A stretch of DNA of 22,205 nucleotides. Origin: a virus. Below are positions 15,637 through 22,182 of the stretch, piece after piece (position 1 is the first letter of the stretch; every line of letters starts with the position of its first letter). The stretch is from positions 1 to 22,205 of IMG/VR virus record IMGVR_UViG_3300036785_000656. The stretch is one strand, 5' to 3'. The notes under the pieces were generated by a model that saw only the letters and a list, made by a program, of their open reading frames with translations, did no database searches and was not told the DNA's origin. Made by a program: the position numbers and the translations under genes.

Positions 15637-17698
15637 TGGGCGGCATCCTGGGCATCGCCCGCTGGGCGTGCTGGTGGCCCGAATCGGTGGCGCGGTCGGC
15701 GGAGCGGTGGAAATGATCCAACACGCGGTCCACCACCTCGCCATGGCGATCGGCGTTTCTCTGCGCGTGCTCGCCCAACAACTGCAACGGAGACAATAGC
15801 GCCTTGTGGTACAGGCTTTGCGCCGAGGCGCGTTTGTGCATGGCGGTGGCGTTGGTTTCGTTGATATCGGCGAGCTGCTGCGCGGTCTGCAGCGGGGTTT
15901 GCGGCGGTGGCGGGGGTGGTGGCGTGCCCTGGGTGCGGGCCTTGGAGACGTTGAGCATGGCGGCGGTCTGGATCTTGCCGACCTCGGCCTGCTTCTTCTG
16001 GATGTCGGCGGCCTTGTCCTGCATCAGGAGTTGGCTGGCCTGCTGCTTCATCGGATCAGGCTGAGAGATCATCTGCTGCAGCTTCTTTTTCTCCGACAAT
16101 GGCAAGGTCGAGGCTTCGATGATCGCGGCGGGTGGAACCGGGACGTTATTCTGACTCAGCGCCATCAACAGGTCGAAGATATCGCCCATCACGGTCTCGT
16201 TGTCGGGGCCTTCGTCGATCTTGATCTCGACATCGATATTGCCGAGCATATTGACCAACACCGGCAGGCCGAATTCGTTCAGCTGCACGCCGTTGATCTG
16301 CAGGAACTGGGCAATCTGCTGATCACCGGAAACCCGCAGCATCCGGTCGGCAGTCCAGAACTTCTGCGCCGCCAGCCAGGCGGCGCGATAGCGCTCCAGT
16401 TTCCACATCCGGAAATTCTTCAGGAACGGCCCCAACTCCGCCAGTCCCGCCTGCTGCAAAAAGTTCGCCGCCCGTCCACTGACGTTCTGGCCGAATTTCT
16501 CGATCAATTGCTGGTTGGGGCCGAAACCGTCGATCTCCTGCTTGGCGTCCTGATAATAGGAGGTCTGCTGGATGAATTCCTGATCCGGCTGGATCACATC
16601 GAGATCTTTCTGGTCGCCGCGATAGACCAGGACGCCATCGGGACGTGCGGCCTCGCGCCGGGTCACCTCGACATCATCGACCGCGCCCTCCTTCAGCCGG
16701 ATCTGGCGCGTGTTCATGATGTGGATGGCCTTACTTCGGTGCTGGTTGATGGCGTCCTGCGGCCCCCTCAAGCGCCGGATCAAGCCGTAATGGTCGCCAT
16801 GGATGTCGATATAGGCAGAAAAGCCGTGGAATTTGGAAATCGACTGCCCGCGTTCATTGACGAACGGGGATTCGCCGCTCATCAATTCCACGATTCCGGT
16901 GTGCAGGCACCATTTCCAGATGTTGCCTTCCTTGTACCAGTGATCGACCAGTCTCACCCGGTGATAGATATCGATCCACATCGGCTCGCGGTCCGAGTCG
17001 AACGAGGTCCAGTAGCCGCCGTCATTGTTGATCGACTGCCGGATCATGTCCTGACGATCGGGGAAAGCGTCTTCCAGTTCGTCGGCGTCGGCCCACTTGT
17101 AGACCCCGTGAAACCTCGCGTCGTGAAAATCGTTCTTGGTACTGCGGGGATCATAGAAGAAGGTGCGGGGATCGACATAGGCAAAGGCCAGGTCGGGATC
17201 CTGCTTGTCACCCTTTCGCAACACCAGCTCGGATATCCCGATGCCGTGGATCAGAGCATCGCGACAACACTCCACTTCAAGGTCTTCAGCCATGGAAGCG
17301 TCGCAAATCGTGCGGATAACCTGGGTAGCCACTTCAGCACCCTGCTCTCCATTCGGTGTGTTGGGATAGGCTTTCGGATCGGTCCTCAAACGGCGGATGG
17401 TGCCGGCCAGGGAGTCGATCTTTCTGCCCGTTCGATCGAAGGTGATTTGCGGCTGTTGGCGTTTTTTCAAGATCCGCAATTGCTCCATGGTCCATTGATC
17501 GACGTGGTAGTAGCGCCAACTCATTCTTTGTTCGTCGATTTCCCGGCCCTTGGCGTAGGCGTAGTTCTCGAACGCTCTTCGGCGCTTGACGATCGAGGGA
17601 TAGGGATTGCCATTCTTGTCATAGCCCAAAGGGGAAGTGGTGCCATCGCTGTATTGGCCGAGGTTGCCGTCCTCATTCAATGAAATCACTGACTTCAC
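15626..17698 (-). CDS. Portal protein, P22-type
   Basis: A 690-residue protein (P22 portal is 725) that forms the dodecameric DNA channel at the head vertex and docks TerL. Recognisable features include WRYYHVDQWTMEQLRILKKR, RQQPQITFDRTGRKIDSLAG, GEQGAEVATQVIRTICDA, FAYVDPRTFFYDPRSTKNDF and GLIRRLRGPQDAINQHRSKA, all typical of the P22 portal family, and a Gln/Lys-rich helical C-terminal barrel region. A run of seven prolines lies near residue 590. GTG 17698 is the earliest possible start (an in-frame TAA precedes it); a second GTG at 17689 is better spaced from a GAG SD-like sequence. It follows TerL closely and overlaps the next gene by 11 nt. Confidence 0.92.
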   Translation of the reverse strand: MKSVISLNEDGNLGQYSDGTTSPLGYDKNGNPYPSIVKRRRAFENYAYAKGREIDEQRMSWRYYHVDQWTMEQLRILKKRQQPQITFDRTGRKIDSLAGTIRRLRTDPKAYPNTPNGEQGAEVATQVIRTICDASMAEDLEVECCRDALIHGIGISELVLRKGDKQDPDLAFAYVDPRTFFYDPRSTKNDFHDARFHGVYKWADADELEDAFPDRQDMIRQSINNDGGYWTSFDSDREPMWIDIYHRVRLVDHWYKEGNIWKWCLHTGIVELMSGESPFVNERGQSISKFHGFSAYIDIHGDHYGLIRRLRGPQDAINQHRSKAIHIMNTRQIRLKEGAVDDVEVTRREAARPDGVLVYRGDQKDLDVIQPDQEFIQQTSYYQDAKQEIDGFGPNQQLIEKFGQNVSGRAANFLQQAGLAELGPFLKNFRMWKLERYRAAWLAAQKFWTADRMLRVSGDQQIAQFLQINGVQLNEFGLPVLVNMLGNIDVEIKIDEGPDNETVMGDIFDLLMALSQNNVPVPPAAIIEASTLPLSEKKKLQQMISQPDPMKQQASQLLMQDKAADIQKKQAEVGKIQTAAMLNVSKARTQGTPPPPPPPQTPLQTAQQLADINETNATAMHKRASAQSLYHKALLSPLQLLGEHAQRNADRHGEVVDRVLDHFHRSADRATDSGHQHAQRAMPRMPPNAE

Positions 17699-17716
17699 TC
17701 TTTATATATGGCGTTG

Positions 17717-19159
17717 CTACAGGACCATGTGATCGATGGTCTTGATCCTGCGCGGCTGGTAGCCGTCATCCGGTAGGGTGGGAGTTGGCTTCTGTTTCAG
17801 CTTGCCCACCACCATCTTGTCGAGCAGTTGCCCGCAAAGGCCCAAGGCATCGACCTGGTCGTCATATTTACTGGACGGGAATTTGAGCAATTCAGCCAGA
17901 AAATCGCTGACCCAGTTGGCGTTCTTCGGATAGTACAGACCATCCAGGGCCATTCTTCCCTGGATCGATCTGGCCCTGACTGCCTTGTCGCCGCGGGTAG
18001 AGAACTGCTCGCGGTTCACATAGGCCCGGCGCTGCTGCATTCTTTTTTCGAGGAACGGCCCGACCCCCGACCTGATCTGGCCGGTTTCTTCCGCCCAATA
18101 GAGCGGACGGTATTTTGTGACAAGATCGCAGAAGGCATCCACCCATTTCTCGGATGAAGTCTGCCCTCGCCACACCTCAAGCAGATAGAGATTGTTAAGA
18201 TGGTCGATCCCGACGACCGCATGTACGGTATAATCTCCACCAGCGGCGGTAACTGCATAGTCTGAACCGCCGTACACACGCAGAGTGGAAGAATGAGGGA
18301 TGATGTCACGCGGTTTCAGCCATTCTTCCTTGAAGAAATCACCCTCATCGGGGGCCGGGGCCTGCTGGTAGAGCGCGGACCAAACTCTTGGCGGAGTAGT
18401 GTCGCGAAGGCCAAGCAGTTGAGCACCATAGCCGTAGTCATCGTCGCACCACAGAGGCTCATCCAGGCTTCGGCCCAGAGCGTCATCGGGCTTTGCCAAT
18501 GCTGGCAAGGATATGACATCCCACGGCTCATGATTAAGCACCCTTCCCGCCAAATCATCCTCATGCCAGCGGGTCTGGATCAGAACCTGACGAGCACCAG
18601 GTACAAGACGAGGACGAAAATCATTGAGATACCAATCCCACAGACGATCGCGAACCAGAAGAGAATCGGCGTCCTGCCTGGACCGAATAGGGTCATCGAT
18701 CAATCCATAGGACGCCCGGAAACCGGCGATGCCGACATTGGCGCCGGCGGCATAATATTCGCCGCCTTGTTCGAGCGACCAGCGGTTGACCGCCTGGTTG
18801 TCGTCGGAGAGTTTAATGCCCAACGTCAAGCCGTTGTCGGCGATGATATTCCTGACCCGTCGGCCCCAGCGTTCCGCCAGTTCCGTGGTATGCGACGCCG
18901 CCAATATCAGGGCCTTGTTATCCTGGCATAGCAGCCAGGGCGGAAACAGCACCGAGGTATAGGTGCTCTTCGCGGACCCTGGGGGAAGGAACAGCGCCAG
19001 TCTTAAAATGTCGCCGCGTGCAACCGCTTCCAGCTTTTCGATAATGAGACGGTGGTGCCTGGCCGGTTGATAGCCATTATAGATGCACCACCGCTTTAGC
19101 GAGTTGCGGACCTGCTTGCGCTCGAGGAATTCCTGGGCGCAAGTCTCGCGGTCGAGCAT
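17717..19159 (-). CDS. terL: Terminase large subunit
   Basis: A 480-residue packaging motor with ATPase and nuclease halves. Walker A is LPPGSAKST (58-66); a Walker B-like IDDP is at 154-157; the coupling segment LIQTRWHEDDLAGR is at 193-206. Nuclease-like acidic residues are Asp300 (GGSDYAV), Glu357/358 (WAEETG) and Asp433/Asp437 (YDDQVDALG). In complex with TerS and the portal it translocates and cuts DNA, probably by a headful mechanism given the P22-type context (inferred). The start ATG at 19159 has a weak SD. It lies 2.2 kb downstream of TerS, separated by several small genes. Confidence 0.95.
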   Translation of the reverse strand: MLDRETCAQEFLERKQVRNSLKRWCIYNGYQPARHHRLIIEKLEAVARGDILRLALFLPPGSAKSTYTSVLFPPWLLCQDNKALILAASHTTELAERWGRRVRNIIADNGLTLGIKLSDDNQAVNRWSLEQGGEYYAAGANVGIAGFRASYGLIDDPIRSRQDADSLLVRDRLWDWYLNDFRPRLVPGARQVLIQTRWHEDDLAGRVLNHEPWDVISLPALAKPDDALGRSLDEPLWCDDDYGYGAQLLGLRDTTPPRVWSALYQQAPAPDEGDFFKEEWLKPRDIIPHSSTLRVYGGSDYAVTAAGGDYTVHAVVGIDHLNNLYLLEVWRGQTSSEKWVDAFCDLVTKYRPLYWAEETGQIRSGVGPFLEKRMQQRRAYVNREQFSTRGDKAVRARSIQGRMALDGLYYPKNANWVSDFLAELLKFPSSKYDDQVDALGLCGQLLDKMVVGKLKQKPTPTLPDDGYQPRRIKTIDHMVL

Positions 19160-19184
19160 TAGATATTTTCCAGAGAAAAATCAG

Positions 19185-19571
19185 TTATGTACTGGGCGTC
19201 GGATGCGGTCCTGTCGGAACACCCACCACGACCCAGCCATCAGTCGGAGTCCAGATCGCTTTCCACTCCACCGGCGGCTGGACCGGATCAGGGGGCTTGT
19301 CCGGAGGCACGATCGGTCCTCCACCAATAACTGGAGGATACCCCGGCTTGTCCGGGAAGCCAGAACCCGGCCCTCCCCAAATCGGGAATGCTGGATGCGG
19401 CGGTCCTCCCGGTCCCCAATTCGGTGGTTGGCCACCGGAACCCGGAGGCATCGGCCCTCCACCGACCTGCAGACCGGTGATGGACGCTTCACCAAATAGA
19501 ACAACATTCTGCTGGGTTCGATTGTACTTGTCGTATAAGACGCCGGAAATGGTGATTTCAACCGCGGCCAT
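19185..19571 (-). CDS. Pro/Gly-rich conserved phage protein, unknown function
   Basis: A 128-residue protein with an excellent SD (AGGAGG, 5 nt before ATG). The N-terminal 40 residues look like a beta-sandwich strand set (VEITISGVLYDKYNRTQQNV, ASITGLQVGGGPMPPG). The middle is a long run of PPG/GPP-like repeats, and the C-terminus is WKAIWTPTDGWVVVGVPTGP, a tryptophan-containing tail seen in similar phage proteins. It may be a structural linker; I cannot assign a function. It overlaps the preceding zinc-ribbon gene by 14 nt and lies 25 nt before TerL. Confidence 0.75.
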   Translation of the reverse strand: MAAVEITISGVLYDKYNRTQQNVVLFGEASITGLQVGGGPMPPGSGGQPPNWGPGGPPHPAFPIWGGPGSGFPDKPGYPPVIGGGPIVPPDKPPDPVQPPVEWKAIWTPTDGWVVVGVPTGPHPTPST

Positions 19572-19860
19572 TAAATCCTCCTGTTGGGTTACAGCTTAAA
19601 GTCACAATCCGCATCCGCTCCTTGGGCGTCGGTCTCCTGACGTGCCAGCCCCATTTGTTGAACTTGCGATCTGAGATCACGCCGACCTTGCCGCAGCTGC
19701 AGAACAGGTAATCACCGCGATAGGGTGACTGATCACTTTGAGATCGCACCTTGTGGATTTTGCGATAACAGAACGGGCAAGTAAGGTTGAAGTTACTGAC
19801 ATCGTTTTCCAGCATGCCATGACTCTGCGGCATCGATACTTTCGAGCCGGGAAAGGACAT
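19558..19860 (-). CDS. Small zinc-ribbon-like protein
   Basis: A 100-residue protein with a Cys-x2-Cys (28, 31, in LTCPFCYRKIH) and a Cys-x-Cys (54, 56, in YLFCSCGKVG) pair, which could bind one zinc ion. A basic C-terminal part follows (KFNKWGWHVRRPTPKERMRI). Three possible ATG starts exist: 19860, 19833 and 19815. The first lies inside a hairpin with GCGGGG directly before it. Zinc ribbons in small phage proteins often bind nucleic acids; here the partner is unknown. The gene ends overlapping the proline-rich gene. Confidence 0.6.
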   Translation of the reverse strand: MSFPGSKVSMPQSHGMLENDVSNFNLTCPFCYRKIHKVRSQSDQSPYRGDYLFCSCGKVGVISDRKFNKWGWHVRRPTPKERMRIVTLSCNPTGGFNGRG

Positions 19861-19897
19861 CCCCGCAGCCTGGTGCGGAAGGGAAACTGCGGGGATG
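19858..19897 (-). promoter_or_regulatory. 11-bp inverted repeat covering the zinc-ribbon start codon
   Basis: CATCCCCGCAG (19858-19868) and CTGCGGGGATG (19887-19897) are perfect inverted arms with an 18-nt loop. In the minus-strand RNA the ATG at 19858-19860 and the GCGGGG before it are in the 3' arm, so the upstream start would be masked. There is no T-run, so it is not a standard terminator. It lies in the otherwise gene-poor stretch 19861-20088. Confidence 0.5.
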
Positions 19898-20018
19898 CCT
19901 GTCGGGTACCGTCCAATCTGGGGGCAAATTGTCCAGCACCAGGAAAACCTATGTCGTAATGATTACGCCAGCAAGACACCAGGCGAAATCAATGGTGGAT
20001 AGAAAGTGGAAAACTTTT

Positions 20019-20123
20019 TCAGCATCCCTTGCAGATATCAGGAGGAGCGGGAGGATACGGCGGAAGATCAGGTACTTGAGAGGTTGCTTTATCGCCCGAT
20101 GCGGGGAAAATGAATACTGGCAT
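20019..20123 (-). CDS. Possible small overlapping ORF after the holin-like gene
   Basis: A 34-residue frame starts inside the end of the holin-like gene (ATG 20121-20123) behind GGGAGG with only 2 nt spacing. It encodes MPVFIFPASGDKA and a proline-rich end, PDLPPYPPAPPDICKGC. Proline-rich small overlapping frames after holins sometimes encode spanin components, but there is no lipobox or clear signal here. The rest of 19898-20018 shows no gene that I can support. Confidence 0.2.
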   Translation of the reverse strand: MPVFIFPASGDKATSQVPDLPPYPPAPPDICKGC

Positions 20124-20316
20124 CGCCTCCCGCAATCAGGGTCAGAATCGCAATCAATACCAGAATCAACACAATCAGCCACACCGCCTGCTCGATCCGG
20201 TCCGGAATCTGGATCGCCATCACACTCCTTAGCACCCAGAACACGAAATAGATCACCGCGCAGATGACGATGACCCCAATCAGAATCCATAATAGCTGGA
20301 TAGCGATGCCAATCAT
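20089..20316 (-). CDS. Small two-helix membrane protein, holin-like
   Basis: A 75-residue protein with two strong hydrophobic segments, about residues 3-29 (GIAIQLLWILIGVIVICAVI onward) and 40-62 (IEQAVWLIVLILVLIAILTL onward), joined by a short charged turn (IQIPDRIEQ), and a short polar tail ending FPRIGR. A longer frame opens at 20355, but the ATG at 20314-20316 has SD GGGAGG 5 nt upstream and is chosen. The size and topology suit a class II-like holin that forms membrane holes at lysis. No endolysin lies beside it, so another small membrane role is possible. Confidence 0.65.
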   Translation of the reverse strand: MIGIAIQLLWILIGVIVICAVIYFVFWVLRSVMAIQIPDRIEQAVWLIVLILVLIAILTLIAGGDASIHFPRIGR

Positions 20317-20331
20317 GGAAGCCTCCCTGCC

Positions 20332-20363
20332 TTGATCCATTCCGGCGTCAAGCACATCATGTG
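20332..20363 (+). promoter_or_regulatory. Candidate promoter with palindrome for the plus-strand gene
   Basis: TTGATC (20332-20337), 17 nt, CATCAT (20355-20360) gives a moderate sigma70-like pair (4/6 matches each). The -10 sits in a perfect 11-nt palindrome CACATCATGTG (20353-20363) that could be an operator. The SD AAGGGG and ATG (20385) follow about 20 nt later. Predicted only from sequence. Confidence 0.35.
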
Positions 20364-20384
20364 ATCCAAAATAAGGGGAAAGCC

Positions 20385-20645
20385 ATGAAAACCCTCTCTA
20401 GCGAAGATGCGGTCCGATTGCTGGACAATGATCCGGATTGCTTGTGGATACCCTTGAAGCAATTAATGCGCGAATGGAAGTTGACGCCGGGCGAACTGTT
20501 GAAAGAGCTGCAAAGCGGTCGCCTGGTCGCTTCCGCTTTTTGCAAAAATCCGACTTTCGACGATCTCGTCGTCTCCGCTACCCATGCCATAGACTGGATG
20601 GCGCATCGGGAATTGCCGGATCATATCCGGCGACGCATCAAGTAG
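20385..20645 (+). CDS. Small counter-oriented protein, possible DNA-binding protein
   Basis: An 86-residue protein on the plus strand inside a minus-strand operon. ATG 20385 has SD AAGGGG 7 nt upstream, better than the further ATG at 20361. The sequence has an SSEDAVRLLDNDPDCLWIPL opening, then KQLMREWKLTPGELLKELQS and GRLVASAFCKNPT, which resembles the helix-turn-helix plus wing of small phage MerR/excisionase-type regulators, and ends DWMAHRELPDHIRRRIK. It diverges from the holin-like gene and overlaps the convergent gene by 8 nt. A regulatory role is inferred, not shown. Confidence 0.7.
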   Translation: MKTLSSEDAVRLLDNDPDCLWIPLKQLMREWKLTPGELLKELQSGRLVASAFCKNPTFDDLVVSATHAIDWMAHRELPDHIRRRIK

Positions 20646-20823
20646 CCGTCACTACCCAGCTCCACATCGTGTTGCCCTGCGCGTCAACTTGGGTGTATGG
20701 CGTCGGCAAATTGGAATTCCAGAATACTGCCTTGTCCGCCGCCTTCTGCATCCGGTCCGCTATCAAAGCCTGCGGCTGATTGGCCAAGGCTTGCGGAACA
20801 TTCACCGTCAATACTACTTGCAT
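20638..20823 (-). CDS. Small protein, unknown function
   Basis: A 61-residue protein with SD GGGAGG 5 nt before its ATG and only 1 nt after the preceding stop. It contains VVLTVNVPQALANQPQALIA, an amphipathic helix (ADRMQKAADKAVFWNS) and a Trp-containing end (GNTMWSWVVTAT). No motif is recognised. The stop end overlaps the plus-strand gene by 8 nt in a tail-to-tail arrangement. Confidence 0.6.
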   Translation of the reverse strand: MQVVLTVNVPQALANQPQALIADRMQKAADKAVFWNSNLPTPYTQVDAQGNTMWSWVVTAT

Positions 20824-20824
20824 C

Positions 20825-21175
20825 TCAGCCTCCCTTGATTGCTGACTTAAGTCGGCGCTTGCGCATGTACTCGCGGTGATAGGCCTTGCGATCGGTCTTT
20901 TCGTTGTTGTTCGTTTTCACCTCTGCTTCCACGACAGCGGTATCACGAACCGGATCGCCATGGATTCGCCCGGTGACCTTGTTCTTGCCCTCGTAGAATA
21001 GGCACTTCATGATCAGGTCGATCAAGTCCACTTCCTCAATCGTGGTCGCCTTGCGACGGAGCGCGTCTAGATACTTCACCACGTCAACATCACTGTTAAC
21101 CGATTTGTTGACATTGTTAACGCTGTGAACATCACCGAGTTCACGCAGTGCACGTAACTGGGCTTCCTTGTCCAT
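20825..21175 (-). CDS. Small basic-tailed protein, unknown function
   Basis: A 116-residue protein. GTG 21178 and ATG 21175 are both possible; ATG is preferred, with GGTGA 6 nt upstream. The N-terminal part has a Val/Asn repeat (VHSVNNVNKSVNSDVDVV), the middle a helical KATTIEEVDLIDLIMKCLFY segment, and the end a very basic AYHREYMRKRRLKSA helix, a style common in DNA- or RNA-binding phage proteins. It is the first gene after the promoter in the 21.18-21.40 kb gap, so it may be an early leader gene of the late operon. No family is assigned. Confidence 0.6.
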   Translation of the reverse strand: MDKEAQLRALRELGDVHSVNNVNKSVNSDVDVVKYLDALRRKATTIEEVDLIDLIMKCLFYEGKNKVTGRIHGDPVRDTAVVEAEVKTNNNEKTDRKAYHREYMRKRRLKSAIKGG

Positions 21176-21238
21176 CACAGTTCACCGGAAATGTTAACGG
21201 GTGAAGTTCGCGGATTTGTGGAACGCAGAGTTGCAAAA

Positions 21239-21260
21239 GGGGGCGGGTTTGTAGGGGGGG
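21239..21260 (+). other. G-rich tract with quadruplex potential
   Basis: Plus-strand G5-C-G3-TTTGTA-G7 meets the four-tract G-quadruplex pattern if the last run is split. It lies in the 230-bp gap 21176-21405, downstream of the leftward promoter. For leftward transcription the G-rich strand is the template, so it could stall polymerase. The same gap also has a perfect 12-bp palindrome TAAGCATGCTTA (21270-21281). Confidence 0.4.
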
Positions 21261-21353
21261 TTGTATAAATAAGCATGCTTAGGCCCAGGATTTTTCCCCC
21301 TCCCGGCCCGCGCCAGGAAATCAAAAGCCCCATGATATCAATAGATTATATAC

Positions 21354-21389
21354 TGGTATACATTATACCATATCAGTGCTACACGCTAA
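21354..21389 (-). promoter_or_regulatory. Leftward promoter with extended -10 inside a palindrome
   Basis: On the minus strand TTAGCG, 16 nt, TATAAT, with a TGG just before the -10, giving a perfect extended -10 (TGGTATAAT). The -10 lies in a 17-bp palindrome (TGGTATACATTATACCA on the plus strand, 21354-21370). This is the only strong promoter seen facing the long minus-strand operon. The weak -35 suggests it may need an activator or be tightly repressed at the palindrome. Confidence 0.65.
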
Positions 21390-21405
21390 CGTTGGTATGA
21401 GTGTG

Positions 21406-21882
21406 TCACTTCTCGCCTAACCTGGTCGCCGAGCCGTCGATAATCCCCACATCCGAAGGTGAATTCCCGGCTGCGATCGCCTCTAGTTGCTGATCTGTGA
21501 GCGTTCGGGCACTGATCGCATGGGTGTGTTCGGTGTGACGAACATCGCGCCATTCGTCCGGACTCGCATTCTTCAAAGCGAAGATTGACGCAGTAGTCTC
21601 GGCGCCCTTCCGGGAAGCTAACAGCTTGATTTCTAAGGCTGCAATGCGTGCAGAGCGCGCGCGGGAAACAGCGTCACCAAACTCGCTGTACGCTCTAGTC
21701 CACTCATAAACCGCATTCCGGCAGACCCGGATTGATCCTGCGAAAGCTGAGAGACTGTATCCCTTTGCCATGTACTCGATCACTAACGCGCAGTATTCCG
21801 GTCGATACTCGGACGGTCGTCCCGTGGTGTAGTTCGGTTCTCTGAGATGCGCTGGGACCGTAGTCTGCTTAAAGGGTGCCAT
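21406..21882 (-). CDS. terS: Terminase small subunit-like protein
   Basis: A 158-residue protein. It opens with a GRPSEYRPEYCALVIEYMAK pattern, then a helix-turn-helix (GYSLSAFAGSIRVCRNAVYE WT), then helical YSEFGDAVSRARSARIAALE and a SIFALKNASPDEWRDVRHTE block, matching the common phage TerS family in which an HTH binds the packaging site and the helices form the ring. The C-terminus is acidic and flexible. It would recognise phage DNA and activate TerL. The ATG at 21882 overlaps the preceding gene by 14 nt, and the stop is followed at once by the leftward promoter, so TerS and TerL can be transcribed separately. Confidence 0.82.
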   Translation of the reverse strand: MAPFKQTTVPAHLREPNYTTGRPSEYRPEYCALVIEYMAKGYSLSAFAGSIRVCRNAVYEWTRAYSEFGDAVSRARSARIAALEIKLLASRKGAETTASIFALKNASPDEWRDVRHTEHTHAISARTLTDQQLEAIAAGNSPSDVGIIDGSATRLGEK

Positions 21883-22105
21883 TCAACTGCTCTCGCGCTG
21901 CGCTGAGGGTAAAGTTGGCTGCCAGTAGCCAGAATACCGGGACGTGACCGTGGTAGCGGATGAGCTGGCGCCAATCCTGGGGCAATTGCTCGATCAGGAA
22001 CGCATTCGTCGCCGCATTGCAACGCCAATCATCCCAGGTCTTGCGCAGGTAATCCCTTATGGCCGTAACCATTAGCTCGGAGTTATCCACAGGATTTATT
22101 TGCAT
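21869..22105 (-). CDS. Small protein upstream of terS, unknown function
   Basis: A 78-residue protein from ATG 22103-22105. The frame is open to 22189, but that would cover the divergent promoter, so the internal ATG is chosen; it has no strong SD. It contains MVTAIRDYLRKTWDDWRCNA, a QDWRQLIRYHGHVPVFWLLA segment and FTLSAAREQLNGTL. The aromatic-rich middle might pack in a small helical fold. It overlaps terS by 14 nt and so belongs to the same transcription unit. No family is recognised. Confidence 0.5.
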   Translation of the reverse strand: MQINPVDNSELMVTAIRDYLRKTWDDWRCNAATNAFLIEQLPQDWRQLIRYHGHVPVFWLLAANFTLSAAREQLNGTL

Positions 22106-22118
22106 GTGAGTAGTCTTT

Positions 22119-22153
22119 GAGTGTTGACACTCTAGGAAGTCATACCCTATATT
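22119..22153 (+). promoter_or_regulatory. Strong rightward promoter with operator-like repeat
   Basis: TTGACA (22124-22129), 18 nt, TATATT (22148-22153) is close to the sigma70 consensus and faces the plus-strand gene at 22183. A perfect inverted repeat GAGTGT-TG-ACACTC (22119-22132) covers the -35 box, as a repressor site would. It lies in the 77-bp divergent gap between the leftward 78-aa gene and the rightward gene. Confidence 0.7.
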
Positions 22154-22182
22154 GCTGTTACTGAAGCAAAGGGGAAACCAAA

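Noticed and set aside
15637-15744. N-terminal extension of the 69-aa protein into the portal gene
   Set aside because: It would overlap the portal by about 119 nt, while an ATG at 15636 gives a normal short overlap.
15806-17683. A 625-codon open frame on the plus strand opposite the portal gene
   Set aside because: It mirrors the portal reading frame in GC-rich sequence; the portal has clear family motifs and neighbours in the same direction, while this frame has no recognisable protein character.
19949-20290. A 113-codon minus-strand frame overlapping the holin-like gene
   Set aside because: It largely overlaps the holin-like gene, which has an excellent ribosome site and clear membrane helices; the alternative frame is low-complexity Asp/Arg-rich and lacks a good start.
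21270-21281. TAAGCATGCTTA followed by TTT on the minus strand as a terminator for terS
   Set aside because: It is a fully self-complementary 12-mer with no proper loop, an AT-containing short stem and only a weak T-run; a terminator call is not justified.
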